Positions 21,732-30,660 of a stretch of 64,000 nt of DNA are shown here, piece after piece. Both the position numbers and the translations under genes were made by a program. The stretch comes from Bacillota bacterium (lineage in GTDB: Bacteria; Bacillota; Clostridia; Ch29): positions 186,001-250,000 of the forward strand of contig JABVCK010000004.1 in the NCBI GenBank assembly GCA_013540605.1. Direction: 5' to 3'. Under the pieces are notes generated by a model. It was given only the letters and a program-made list of their open reading frames with translations. It made no database searches and was not told the origin of the DNA. The stretch's first letter is position 1, and every line of letters begins with the position of its first letter.

Positions 21732-22871
21732 ATAGTTATCTTTTATTTTGCAATAAGCTTAATCGCGCTATGGGGTATTATTGTTGTTATTTCTTATATT
21801 ATAATAAAAAGAAAAGGCGGTGAAATTCCGGTTGATAATGACCGGGATATTAACCCTCGCCACTTTAGTATAGTTTTCCGGAATCTACTCCGGCCAATTA
21901 TTGAAAACTCTTCATCAGAGAGTTCATCAAACAATTGGCATTATGCTAAATTGAAGATGCATCGCAGAGAGGAAACGGTTGGGTTATACCGTGGTGACTT
22001 ATATCTTGACCATGGGCCGTCTGGATTAGCAGTAATAGTAATAACAGGTTCTCTAACTATTGCAGACAATACGCAAGTAAGCTGTGACATTTGGTGTCTG
22101 GGTGATGTTATAGCCGGTTCAAAATGCAATTTACGCAGTATTACAGCCGATGGCTATATAAAAGTAGGAGAAAAAACTGTTGTGAACCGTTGGCTGGATG
22201 CCGGTACCAGCCTGTATCTCGGTCCGGCTGTCAGTATTATTGCCAGCGCTTCTGCCAGCGAGAAAATAATAATCGGCCCTGGTTTTAAGGGTGGAAAGGT
22301 ATATGCTCCAACAATCCAAGCCCTTTTTGATATAAATATTCTTTCAGAGGCATTACAAGAAGCGGCGTCTGCTTCTCAATATAATTTAAGAGAAGACATT
22401 GCCAATAAGATTTCTTACTGGACTTCAATACGCGATTCTTCAGAGACCAAGACATATCCTATAGATGAAAATGATAAAGTTCGGTGGATCAAAGAAAAAT
22501 CTGTAAATAGCTTGGGTGATTATTCAGTTGGACCTAATTCAGTAGTATTGCATGATATTATTAGCAGTGGTTCTGTTGATATCGGTAACAACTGTATTAT
22601 TGTCGGAAGTATTCATACCGATAAGGACCTGTACCTGGGCAGGAAAAGCTTAGTAACAGGAAATGTTGCATGTGGAAATCTTTATGTTGAAAATGAGGTT
22701 ATTATAGCAGGGGCGCTGCATGCCGCAGGAGATGCGGTTATAAACGCGGACACTGTAATAGGGCTAAGACAAAATGAAGGCGGATTAGCTGTTACTGGTT
22801 CTGTGCAATTAAAAGACAGGGTTACTGTATCTCAAGAAATTTTTGCCGGCGATACGATTTACACTGTGTAA
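21732..22871 (+). CDS. Membrane-anchored bactofilin-like beta-helix protein (non-standard start)
   Basis: The open frame begins right after the glycosyltransferase stop and encodes an N-terminal helix (IVIFYFAISLIALWGIIVVI), a linker, then two blocks of hydrophobic repeats typical of polymer-forming bactofilin-like beta-helices (residues ~90-190 and ~250-375; for example GDVIAGSKCNLRSITADG and SGSVDIGNNCIIVGSIHTD). No ATG, GTG or TTG lies upstream of the helix: the first standard start is TTG 21951. AGGGGG lies eight bases before ATA 21732, so either ATA is used, or an ATG has mutated or been misread. The protein would be 379 residues and could scaffold the synthase. Confidence 0.7.
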   Translation: MVIFYFAISLIALWGIIVVISYIIIKRKGGEIPVDNDRDINPRHFSIVFRNLLRPIIENSSSESSSNNWHYAKLKMHRREETVGLYRGDLYLDHGPSGLAVIVITGSLTIADNTQVSCDIWCLGDVIAGSKCNLRSITADGYIKVGEKTVVNRWLDAGTSLYLGPAVSIIASASASEKIIIGPGFKGGKVYAPTIQALFDINILSEALQEAASASQYNLREDIANKISYWTSIRDSSETKTYPIDENDKVRWIKEKSVNSLGDYSVGPNSVVLHDIISSGSVDIGNNCIIVGSIHTDKDLYLGRKSLVTGNVACGNLYVENEVIIAGALHAAGDAVINADTVIGLRQNEGGLAVTGSVQLKDRVTVSQEIFAGDTIYTV

Positions 22872-22892
22872 TCATTAAACGGGGTGGTTGAT

Positions 22893-24755
22893 TTGTATTT
22901 AGGCATTTCATGTGCCTTGCTGGTAGCCAACGGCTATCTGAGCGCAAGGTTGGCAGGATTACATTCCCTTTGGGAAAAATATATTGGGACATTTATACTT
23001 GCTTTGGCTCAGATGATTGTTATTACTCTTACTCTAGGTATGATACCGGGTTGGTACCGCGCATTGCCACTAACAGCAGCTACGGCGATAATTTTTGTTC
23101 TGCTTTTGGTCATATGCTTTAGGAAAGGCTGTTTAGCAAAAGAGAGCTATGATAGTAATGATAAATCATATATCAAATCTTTTGTTTTAGTATTGGCAGT
23201 GACTTTACCCGTTTGGTTGTGGGAATTTTTCAACGGCGTGCTGCTCCCGCCAATCTACTGGGACGAATTGTATTATCATCTTTTTTATCCGGCAGTTTGG
23301 GCCCGTGATGGGTATATCCATTTTTTTGATATGAGTAATACCTTTGTTGCCGGTTATCCGGCAAACTTAGATTTGATATCCGGCTGGACTATGGTTATGA
23401 CAGGGACGGATGTCTGGGCTGAGCTAACAGGATTGCCTTTTGTCTTTTTAGGCATTGCTGTTCTATTTGCTTTTTGTAAGCGTTTGGATATTTGTCCGAG
23501 AAACAGCTTCTGGGCGGGCCTGCTTTTTGCGACGACTCCTTTAGTAATTTTTCATTCTAAGGCAGCTTATATTGACCTTCCGGTATCGGTTTTATTCGGA
23601 TCGGCGATTTATTTCTTGTTTCTATATTTTAGAGAAGGCCGGCTTAACTATCTCATTATCGGAGCTGTAACCATGGGAATTATTGTTGGAGCCAAATATA
23701 GCGGGCCTTATATGGCTATTGCCGGACTGATACCGATTATTTACAGAGGCTGTATAACCCGGAAACGATTATTTCGACCGAGTTGGATAAAGATTATAGC
23801 TTATTATTGCATACCGGTTATTTTGTTAGGATCATTTTTTTATATCAGAAATCTAATTCTTTTTGGAAATCCATTTTACCCTATGACTTTAAGAATATGG
23901 GGAGTAACAATTTTTGAAGGCCTATATTTTACCGACGCATTTAATTTTACCGCTCCGGAAAGTTCATGGGTGACACTGGCTAAAGCCCTTATAGAAACTG
24001 AGCCTCTTCCTCTTATAGACAGCTTTTATGCAGGGTTTGGCCCACAACTAATAGTAATGGCTATCCCCGCATTTTTTCTATTCTTAATTAATGATAAACA
24101 ATGGCGTACACCTGTTATTATAATTTTTATAATTCCTTTATTTATATCAATAGCATCATTGCCTGCAAAATACCCGCGTTATCTAATACATATTAATCTT
24201 TTTTTACTACCGTTTATTGCATGGATGTTTGGCAAACTCCCGAGCTGGCCAGGGCGTATACTTAAGGCTCTAGCTGTTTGTTGCGCATTGTATTCTGTTT
24301 TAATTGCCACTCCGATGTATCATGTGGGAGTGCAAGATTATGAAATTGCGGCAAATTCTATCTGGAGCGTTAATCAGGTTTCGGAAGGCCATTTTTATAA
24401 ATATATTACTGACTTTAATGAAATAAAGGGCGGACCCTTGCGAATGGCTACTGGAACTACAATACAGAGCTATTCATTACTAGGAGAAAACTGGCAGAAT
24501 CAAATATTCTATATTCAACCGACAACTGAAGAAGAGTGGATTAAGGAAATGCTTGATAAAAATATTGATTTGTTTATTTGTGACTTTATTGGATATGATA
24601 ATCCGGAATTAAAGTGGATTGCCGACAATCCGGAATATTTTAAATTAATCTATTCCAGTCACCCTTATTATGTTTATTTAGTAATACCAGGTGATAGTGA
24701 ACACCAAAATTTTGTAGATAAATTGGGTGCTTATCAAATGGAGGAACATATATGA
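22893..24755 (+). CDS. GT-C-type membrane glycosyltransferase
   Basis: A protein of about 620 residues with a dozen or more helices. The first large loop contains the acidic pair PIYWDELYYHLFYPAVWARD typical of GT-C enzymes that use polyprenyl-phosphate sugars (ArnT/PMT-like), and the region FATTPLVIFHSKAAYIDLPV is also typical. The C-terminal ~110 residues are soluble. TTG 22893 fits the GGGGTGG ribosome-binding site; GTG 22884 is an alternative. It overlaps the ILEI-domain gene by 4 bp. It probably transfers a lipid-linked sugar outside the membrane. Confidence 0.82.
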   Translation: MYLGISCALLVANGYLSARLAGLHSLWEKYIGTFILALAQMIVITLTLGMIPGWYRALPLTAATAIIFVLLLVICFRKGCLAKESYDSNDKSYIKSFVLVLAVTLPVWLWEFFNGVLLPPIYWDELYYHLFYPAVWARDGYIHFFDMSNTFVAGYPANLDLISGWTMVMTGTDVWAELTGLPFVFLGIAVLFAFCKRLDICPRNSFWAGLLFATTPLVIFHSKAAYIDLPVSVLFGSAIYFLFLYFREGRLNYLIIGAVTMGIIVGAKYSGPYMAIAGLIPIIYRGCITRKRLFRPSWIKIIAYYCIPVILLGSFFYIRNLILFGNPFYPMTLRIWGVTIFEGLYFTDAFNFTAPESSWVTLAKALIETEPLPLIDSFYAGFGPQLIVMAIPAFFLFLINDKQWRTPVIIIFIIPLFISIASLPAKYPRYLIHINLFLLPFIAWMFGKLPSWPGRILKALAVCCALYSVLIATPMYHVGVQDYEIAANSIWSVNQVSEGHFYKYITDFNEIKGGPLRMATGTTIQSYSLLGENWQNQIFYIQPTTEEEWIKEMLDKNIDLFICDFIGYDNPELKWIADNPEYFKLIYSSHPYYVYLVIPGDSEHQNFVDKLGAYQMEEHI

Positions 24756-25405
24756 AAAGGGGCTATATTTTTGTCTTACTGATTCTTTTTGCTGCCGTAG
24801 CTTATTTTTATTCGCCTGTCCATAGGGAAAGTATTGGCTATGCACAACTTTGGTGGACAAGGTGGTACGCTGTTTCACAGACAAATCTTTTGCCCGATGA
24901 ACGCGGTTTGAATGTCGCTGTTTTAGATGCCGACGGGATGATTGTAGAAGCGCGCTCCTTTGACACATGTGTAAATGCAGATTCGGGCTTTGCGGAATAT
25001 ATAAAAGCTTTGCCAATTGACTCCTGGGTTGTTATAGCGGCCAAGGATGATGCCGCTACCAGTTTGAGTTCTGATGATTTGCTTGCTTTGAAGTATTTGG
25101 GAGGCAGTGATGAATTGGAGGGCAAGTATACATGGGCTTATATATTAGTGGGTCGTCCTAACTTAGGTGAGGGTAATGGTTTGGAATGGCTTGATGAGTT
25201 GAAGTTGAATGTAAAGCTAACGAAGAAGGACATTGTAGGAGATTTACCACTGCCTACCGGTATGCATATCTATAGTTTTGGATACTATACCGGAACGAAT
25301 GGTTATTGGGGATATGAATCTTACAAATTTGCAGGATTAAACATAGAAACTGAGGAACATAAAAATCTGAAATATTGGATAAAAACCGCAATAGAGAGGA
25401 TATAA
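24752..25405 (+). CDS. Membrane-anchored ILEI-domain protein
   Basis: A 217-residue protein with an N-terminal anchor (MKRGYIFVLLILFAAVAYFY). Residues ~50-140 match the interleukin-like EMT inducer (ILEI/PANDER) domain: GLNVAVLDADGMIVEARSFD, then WVVIAAKDDAATSLSSDDLL and TWAYILVG. This fold is related to carbohydrate-handling domains in vertebrate FAM3 proteins and POMGNT1, and is occasionally found in bacteria. The 4-bp overlap with the GT-C gene implies a functional pair. A sugar-binding role outside the membrane is an inference. Confidence 0.75.
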   Translation: MKRGYIFVLLILFAAVAYFYSPVHRESIGYAQLWWTRWYAVSQTNLLPDERGLNVAVLDADGMIVEARSFDTCVNADSGFAEYIKALPIDSWVVIAAKDDAATSLSSDDLLALKYLGGSDELEGKYTWAYILVGRPNLGEGNGLEWLDELKLNVKLTKKDIVGDLPLPTGMHIYSFGYYTGTNGYWGYESYKFAGLNIETEEHKNLKYWIKTAIERI

Positions 25406-25431
25406 ACAATTATTAATAATGGAGAGATACT

Positions 25432-25788
25432 ATGAAAACATGGATTATGTTATTAGCGTCGATCTTTTTGGGTTCTGTCGGACAATTACTTATTAAGTAT
25501 GGATTAAATGGCTCCCGCACAGAGGGATTGGCATCAGCAGCGTATATTTATACGGCTATTTTGAACCCCCACGTAGCTGCAGGATTGTTATCATATGGGC
25601 TAAGCATGATTTTCTGGTTTTTGGCGTTAAGGCAGGCTCCTTTAAGCCTTCTCTATCCGATGGTAAGTCTCAGTTATATCTTTGTTGCCGCCGGCTCAGC
25701 AGTTTTTCTTGGTGAGACCTTATCACCAATGAGGATACTGGGTATAGGCGTTATTATAGTTGGGGTTGTACTTGTAGCCAGAACTTAA
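25432..25788 (+). CDS. Small EamA/SMR-type transporter (ArnE-like)
   Basis: A 118-residue, four-helix protein of the EamA/SMR superfamily: MKTWIMLLASIFLGSVGQLL at the start, then LRQAPLSLLYPMVSLSYIFV and GETLSPMRILGIGVIIVGVV. It resembles the ArnE/ArnF subunits that flip undecaprenyl-phosphate-linked aminoarabinose. Next to a GT-C enzyme and a UbiA-type prenyltransferase, a lipid-linked sugar flippase is a good inference; a drug transporter is less likely here. Confidence 0.8.
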   Translation: MKTWIMLLASIFLGSVGQLLIKYGLNGSRTEGLASAAYIYTAILNPHVAAGLLSYGLSMIFWFLALRQAPLSLLYPMVSLSYIFVAAGSAVFLGETLSPMRILGIGVIIVGVVLVART

Positions 25789-25839
25789 GCAATAGATTAC
25801 AGCCCATGGGATTATTGCGAAAGAAAAGAAGGGATGATA

Positions 25840-26754
25840 ATGTCTAAAACAAACTGTTTTGAAACAGAAAAATTTCAGGATATTGGAGAGCAAAGTACTT
25901 TGTTAAATTTTCTTATACTTATGAGACCTAAGCAGTGGATTAAAAATCTATTTGTGTTTGCCGGGTTGCTATTTTCCGGGAATCTGTTTAATTTCGAATT
26001 GGCTACCCGCTCTATCTATGCCTTTGCGGCTTTTTGCCTGGCTTCCAGTAGTACCTATATAATAAATGATATTTTAGATGCTGAAAAAGACAGGCTTCAT
26101 CCTGCAAAAAGATGTAGACCAATTGCCTCAGGCAAAGTCCGGATTGTACCAGCGGGAATAATGGCAGTACTCTTAGGATTAGGAGCAATAATATTTTCTT
26201 ATAATCTGAATATATATTTTTTCTTAATACTTTCTTTTTACATGACAGAAACATTACTCTATTCCATCTGGCTGAAGAAAGTCATTATTTTGGAATTGTT
26301 TGTAGTATCTTCAGGCTTTGTTCTTCGTGCCATAGCCGGTGTTGTAATAATTGAGGATATAATTTCTCCGTGGCTTCTTGTTTGTACCTTTCTTTTGTCG
26401 CTATTTATTATATTAAATAAAAGAAGACATGAACTGGAAATCCTTGACGATAATGCCGGCTTCCATCGTAAAACCTTAAGCGATTATTCCATTTCATTAC
26501 TTCAAAACATGACTTCTGTTGTTACGTCGTCTATTGTAGTAACATACTCGCTTTATACTTTTACATCAGAACACAGTATATATTTGATGGCAACAATTCC
26601 GTTTGTTGTATACGGAATATTTCGTTATTTATATATAATTGAGAAAAAAGATATGGCTGGCAGTCCCGAAACGATTATTATCAAAGATAAACCTATGCTA
26701 ATCAACCTGCTATTGTGGGTGATTATCTCAATTATAATCGTTTACGGGTGCTAA
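25840..26754 (+). CDS. UbiA-family polyprenyl-phosphate phosphoribosyltransferase-like enzyme
   Basis: A 304-residue, nine-helix UbiA-fold enzyme. The motifs are those of decaprenyl-phosphate 5-phosphoribosyltransferases: MRPKQWIKNLFVFAGLLFSG, the NDILDAEKDRLHP diphosphate-binding motif followed by CRPIASGKV, and the second aspartate motif NKRRHELEILDDN. In mycobacteria this reaction starts synthesis of lipid-linked arabinose. ATG 25840 is favoured because AAGAAGGG lies six bases upstream. In this cluster it could make the lipid-linked pentose used by the GT-C enzyme; no epimerase is present nearby. Confidence 0.82.
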   Translation: MSKTNCFETEKFQDIGEQSTLLNFLILMRPKQWIKNLFVFAGLLFSGNLFNFELATRSIYAFAAFCLASSSTYIINDILDAEKDRLHPAKRCRPIASGKVRIVPAGIMAVLLGLGAIIFSYNLNIYFFLILSFYMTETLLYSIWLKKVIILELFVVSSGFVLRAIAGVVIIEDIISPWLLVCTFLLSLFIILNKRRHELEILDDNAGFHRKTLSDYSISLLQNMTSVVTSSIVVTYSLYTFTSEHSIYLMATIPFVVYGIFRYLYIIEKKDMAGSPETIIIKDKPMLINLLLWVIISIIIVYGC

Positions 26755-26760
26755 AATATT

Positions 26761-26791
26761 ATGCTTCCCCCCTCTGCTCGGGGGGAAGCAT
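26761..26791. terminator. Bidirectional terminator between the glycan cluster and the chemoreceptor
   Basis: ATGCTTCCCCCC pairs perfectly with GGGGGGAAGCAT around a seven-base loop, between two convergent transcription units. Confidence 0.8.
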
Positions 26792-26798
26792 ATCTCAA

Positions 26799-28772
26799 TC
26801 ACACTTTGAATACCTCTATAGTCTCTTGAAGCTTTACGGCCATGCTTGCGAGGTTCTCTGCTGAAGAAGCAATCTGCTCTATGGCTGCGGTTTGTTCCTC
26901 CGTAGCCGCTGCGACTTCCTCGGTTCCGGCCGCGCTTTCCTCTATTATGCTTGCTATATTCTGCATGGTTTCTCCGACTAAGACCGTGCTTGAATTCAGT
27001 TCCTTTGCTCCCTGTGCGACTTCTTTCATTCGCTGGGATAATTCCATCGTAGCCTTCATTATATCGTTAAAGGCATCAGTAGTTTGGCCGACAGCCTTTT
27101 CCTGTTCACCAACTATTACTTCGGTATTTTTAACCTCCACCACAACCTTGTCCACACCGCTCTGTATCTGCCTGATCAACTCTCCGATTTCCTCGGTTGC
27201 TTTTCTCGATTCTTCGGCGAGCTTTCTCACTTCATCGGCAACAACTGCAAATCCGCGGCCTTGGTCTCCGGCTCTTGCGGCTTCTATCGCTGCATTCAGG
27301 GCAAGCAGGTTGGTCTGCTCCGCTATGCCATTGATTACGTTTATTATCTGTCCGATCTGCTTCGACTTTTCCGACAGGTCATAAATCTCTTTACCAACAT
27401 TCTGTGATGCCTGCTTATTCTCTACCATCTTGACTTTTTGCAGTTCTACGGTCTTCACGCCATTTTCAACGGTTGCCTTTACATTCTCCGTTAGCTCCCC
27501 GGAGTGTGATACGTTGGCTGCAAGCTGCCCTGTACCTTCTACTGCATTGTTTACCATATTGCCTGCCCTCTGGGTTTCTTCTGCCTGTTCCGCGGCTCCC
27601 TTCGCCAATTCTGAAATAGTATTTGCGATCTGTTCCGCAACCTTGCTCGCTTCCTGTGAGGATGCCAGCATCTCCTGTGAAGATGATGCAACTGCGAGCC
27701 CCACTTCCTTAGTCTGCGCAAGCAGGTTTTTCATCTTATCCACCATGTTGTTGAAATTGGCGGCAAGCGTACCGACTTCATCATTGCTGTTTGCATCAAC
27801 CTTGACCCTCAGGTTTCCGTCTGCTACCTCCTTGGTAACTTCAGCCATACTGAGAATCGGTTTGATAGCCCTTCCAATAAGGAAGCTTACCAGAATAATA
27901 ATGAGTATCGTTGCGATTAAACCGATTGCCAGGGTTATGTTCCTGAGGTTGTTTACTGCTCTGGTCATCTCTGCCTTCGCTGTGGTCATAGCCACAGGCC
28001 ATCCGGTTGTCTTAAGCGGTTTATAGACCCCTATCCTCTCCTCACCCTCGAAGTCGTAGTAATCAACACCGCTTTCCCCGTTTATCATTTTTTGCCCCAT
28101 CGCCACCAGGCTTTTACTTTCATACTCCTGTATCCTATTATTGAGGACCTTATTCTGATCAGGATGAGCAATCATAAGGCCCTGCTTGTCCAGCATGAAA
28201 GCATAGCCGGACTCCCCCAGTTTTTCTGCATTGATCATCTCCGATATCGATGTAAGCTCAACAGTGCCGCCAATTAGCCCTAAGACCGCTCCTCCCTCGC
28301 CGATGACCGGGGCAGCCACCACTACTATCGGTTTACCCGTAGCCTTGCTTACTACCGGGTCGGATATCGCCGTTTTCCCCTTCATGACCGCAGAAAAATA
28401 CTCCCTATCGGCTATGTTACCGGCACTATTATCGTTACTTGCAAATCTGCCGGTACTGTCTGCAATGAGCACCATTTCAAAATGCTTGATGACTTCCTTC
28501 CTGTCCGGGTCTTCCACATACCGGATAAACCCGTCGAAATCCATGGTTTCCGCTGCGTCTGATGCTGCCAGAAATTTTACCTCCGACAACCATCTTTCAA
28601 ACTTCTCATCGGCTATACCGGCCATTTTATCCACCTTGCCGTAGGCAACATCTTCAACATAACCTAAAATTGCTTTTTGGGCAATTATATAACTCCCAAC
28701 CCCTATAACCGCAAATCCTGCCAGTGCCAGTGATAAAACAGGCACCAGTATTTTTGTTTTCAAGCTTTTCAT
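26799..28772 (-). CDS. Methyl-accepting chemotaxis protein with Cache domain
   Basis: A 657-residue chemoreceptor: N-terminal helix (about 7-30), a periplasmic dCache-type sensor (about 35-280; [20 protein letters not shown]), a second helix (about 285-305), a HAMP domain ([20 protein letters not shown]) and a long signalling coiled coil with the conserved tip [18 protein letters not shown] 28772 is preceded by AAAGGGGG. It follows cheW in an operon governed by a c-di-GMP-I riboswitch. The Cache ligand, perhaps an amino or organic acid, is unknown. A paralogue is at 46744. Confidence 0.93.
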   Translation of the reverse strand: MKSLKTKILVPVLSLALAGFAVIGVGSYIIAQKAILGYVEDVAYGKVDKMAGIADEKFERWLSEVKFLAASDAAETMDFDGFIRYVEDPDRKEVIKHFEMVLIADSTGRFASNDNSAGNIADREYFSAVMKGKTAISDPVVSKATGKPIVVVAAPVIGEGGAVLGLIGGTVELTSISEMINAEKLGESGYAFMLDKQGLMIAHPDQNKVLNNRIQEYESKSLVAMGQKMINGESGVDYYDFEGEERIGVYKPLKTTGWPVAMTTAKAEMTRAVNNLRNITLAIGLIATILIIILVSFLIGRAIKPILSMAEVTKEVADGNLRVKVDANSNDEVGTLAANFNNMVDKMKNLLAQTKEVGLAVASSSQEMLASSQEASKVAEQIANTISELAKGAAEQAEETQRAGNMVNNAVEGTGQLAANVSHSGELTENVKATVENGVKTVELQKVKMVENKQASQNVGKEIYDLSEKSKQIGQIINVINGIAEQTNLLALNAAIEAARAGDQGRGFAVVADEVRKLAEESRKATEEIGELIRQIQSGVDKVVVEVKNTEVIVGEQEKAVGQTTDAFNDIMKATMELSQRMKEVAQGAKELNSSTVLVGETMQNIASIIEESAAGTEEVAAATEEQTAAIEQIASSAENLASMAVKLQETIEVFKV

Positions 28773-28792
28773 GCTTTTAACCCCCTTTAGCA

Positions 28793-29260
28793 CTATACGT
28801 GCTGATTATTGTCGATTGCCTCAAGCCTGCTCTTCTCGGTGCTTGAAAGAACTTCGTTTACATTCAGGAGAATAACGAGTCTTTCTCCAAGCTTCCCAAC
28901 CCCGTTTATGTACTGCTTATCAATTCCTCCCATGATCTCCGGTACCGTATCTATGCTTTCTTTTGAAATCTTTAGGACTTCTTCAACCGAGTCTACTACG
29001 AAACCAATGTGTCTGCTGTTAATATTGGTCACAATAATCCTTGAGCTGTCGGTTTTTTCTTTTTCCCCTACGTTAAACCTTTTGGCCAGATCTATGACAG
29101 GGGTGGTACTGTCGCGGTAGTTTATTACCCCTTCTATAAAATCTGGTGCGTCCGGTATCTTAACTGTCCTCTGGTACTTTATTATCTCCTTCACCTGCAT
29201 TATTTCTATGCCGTACTCCCCGTCAATGAGCTTAAAGACAACATACTGTTTCTCAGCCAT
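28793..29260 (-). CDS. cheW: Chemotaxis coupling protein CheW
   Basis: A 155-residue CheW adaptor with two SH3-like subdomains. Family features are [46 protein letters not shown] and [11 protein letters not shown]. It links chemoreceptors to the kinase CheA. ATG 29260 (MAEKQYVVF) follows GGAGGTG. It lies upstream of its chemoreceptor partner and downstream of a c-di-GMP riboswitch, so chemosensory protein levels would follow c-di-GMP. No cheA gene is in this window. Confidence 0.93.
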   Translation of the reverse strand: MAEKQYVVFKLIDGEYGIEIMQVKEIIKYQRTVKIPDAPDFIEGVINYRDSTTPVIDLAKRFNVGEKEKTDSSRIIVTNINSRHIGFVVDSVEEVLKISKESIDTVPEIMGGIDKQYINGVGKLGERLVILLNVNEVLSSTEKSRLEAIDNNQHV

Positions 29261-29310
29261 TATATTCACCTCCTTTTTTTAAGGTCAGGGGACGCACCTC
29301 CCTTATAGCA

Positions 29311-29356
29311 TTTTAAAAATAAAGGCTAACCCCAGACACAACGGCAAAGGTTAGCC
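29311..29356 (-). terminator. Terminator of the c-di-GMP riboswitch
   Basis: On the minus strand GGCTAACC pairs with GGTTAGCC, followed by TTTATTTTTAAAAT. It lies between the aptamer and cheW. Confidence 0.85.
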
Positions 29357-29369
29357 ATAAACTTTTACA

Positions 29370-29458
29370 GGCGGCCCGGCTGCCGTGGCAATATAGCTTG
29401 CTTTAGGCCCGTGGCTTTGCGTCCCCACCTTTCGATGGGTTTGCCTTTGTCCGTATGC
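29370..29458 (-). ncRNA. Cyclic di-GMP-I (GEMM-I) riboswitch
   Basis: The minus strand has GACAAAGGCAAACC, the GAAA tetraloop with its stem (CCATCGAAAGGTGG), GGACGCAAAGCCACGGGCCT, then the second stem closing with GGCAGCCGGGCCGCC. These are the diagnostic GEMM-I elements. It controls cheW and the chemoreceptor. Confidence 0.95.
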
Positions 29459-29637
29459 AGATATGTAATTCATATATACCCCATTAATTAACTATAACTG
29501 AAATTTAATAGAGATAATTCTACAAAAATTTGCATATTCCTCCAACATTCTTCAAATTTCGACAAATAAAATAGAAACGCATTCTTTTCTCCCTCCTTTC
29601 CCGGAGACATTCCTTAATATCGGAGACATTATATGTA

Positions 29638-29666
29638 TTGAAAGCTGCTTAAAATAGTGCTATACT
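29638..29666 (+). promoter_or_regulatory. Promoter of the padR operon with likely operator
   Basis: TTGAAA, 17 nt, TATACT. Immediately downstream ACATATATATG and ACATATATAG form a direct repeat (29677-29703), a plausible PadR binding site. Confidence 0.65.
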
Positions 29667-29768
29667 TTATTCAAAACATATATATGATTATAACATATAT
29701 AGAAAAACGTTTAATTATGGATTATGAAACGCTATTTTATATTATAGAAGGAAAGGAAGGTGCAAAAA

Positions 29769-30161
29769 ATGTGCGGCCAAGATAATCCAAAGCATCAATG
29801 CCACTGCCAGGGAACCAGAATGGAAAGGTTTATACAGCCCTGCCTGCTGCTGCTTCTACACGAGAAACCGACCCACGGTTACGAGCTTATGGAAAGCTTA
29901 AAAGAATTCGGGTTCGAAGATGGGGGCGACCCAGGACTGGTATACAGAAACCTGCGCAAGTTAGAGGAGGAAGGTTTCGTGACCTCCGAGTGGGAGACGG
30001 AGGGAACAGGCCCCGCCAAGAGGCTCTACAGCGTAACTGATACCGGTATTGACCTGATACACAGCTGGTCTGCCCATATACAGAGCAACATCAACAGGCT
30101 TCAGTACTTCCTGCAAAGATACAGGAACAGCCTGGGCAGCCAACCAAAAAATGAGGAATAG
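29769..30161 (+). CDS. PadR-family transcriptional regulator
   Basis: A 130-residue PadR-type winged-helix regulator. The domain runs from FIQPCLLLLLHEKPTHGYEL through GDPGLVYRNLRKLEEEGFVT to AKRLYSVTDTG, followed by a dimerisation helix. The N-terminus is rich in Cys and His (MCGQDNPKHQCHCQG), which could bind metal; this is unusual for PadR and fits a neighbouring permease of the ArsP family. ATG 29769 is used with AGGAAGG upstream. It heads an operon with the two half-permease genes. Confidence 0.88.
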   Translation: MCGQDNPKHQCHCQGTRMERFIQPCLLLLLHEKPTHGYELMESLKEFGFEDGGDPGLVYRNLRKLEEEGFVTSEWETEGTGPAKRLYSVTDTGIDLIHSWSAHIQSNINRLQYFLQRYRNSLGSQPKNEE

Positions 30162-30180
30162 AATATAGGAGGAAGCCGAC

Positions 30181-30660
30181 ATGTTTGAGAAAGCCTTATA
30201 TGCAATTGCTATAGCTGCATTACTGGTATCCTATAAAAAAGACAGGGTAAAAACTAAAAAAGCGCTGAAGAAGGCTTGGAAATCCTTTGTTAACATCTTT
30301 CCCGCCTTTGCAGGGGTACTATCCCTTATAGGACTTACACTCACCATCCTGTCCCCCGATATCATTTCACGGTTCATTGGAAATAATACGGGTTTTATCG
30401 GAATGTTCATTACATCAGTGATAGGTGCAATCACGTTGATACCCGGTTTCATCGCCTTCCCATTGGCAAGCTCATTACTTGAAAAGGGTGCCGGAATCGT
30501 GCAAATTGCGGTATTTATCTCAACCTTGATGATGGTGGGCATAGTTACCGCTCCCCTTGAAATCCAATACTTCGGAAGGAAAGAAACCCTTCTACGAAAC
30601 TCTTTGAGCTACATCTTTTCCTTTGTTGTGGCTGCCGTAATAGGGGTGATATTATCATGA
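30181..30660 (+). CDS. Half-size ArsP/DUF318-like permease, first half
   Basis: A 159-residue protein with four or five helices, matching one half of a DUF318 permease: FPAFAGVLSLIGLTLTILSP, then ITLIPGFIAFPLASSLLEKG, whose PGFIAFPL loop is the pore-type segment. It overlaps the next gene by 4 bp. The two together replace the single-chain permease seen at 17886. Substrate is unknown. The Cys-rich PadR neighbour hints at metal or metalloid response. Confidence 0.82.
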   Translation: MFEKALYAIAIAALLVSYKKDRVKTKKALKKAWKSFVNIFPAFAGVLSLIGLTLTILSPDIISRFIGNNTGFIGMFITSVIGAITLIPGFIAFPLASSLLEKGAGIVQIAVFISTLMMVGIVTAPLEIQYFGRKETLLRNSLSYIFSFVVAAVIGVILS

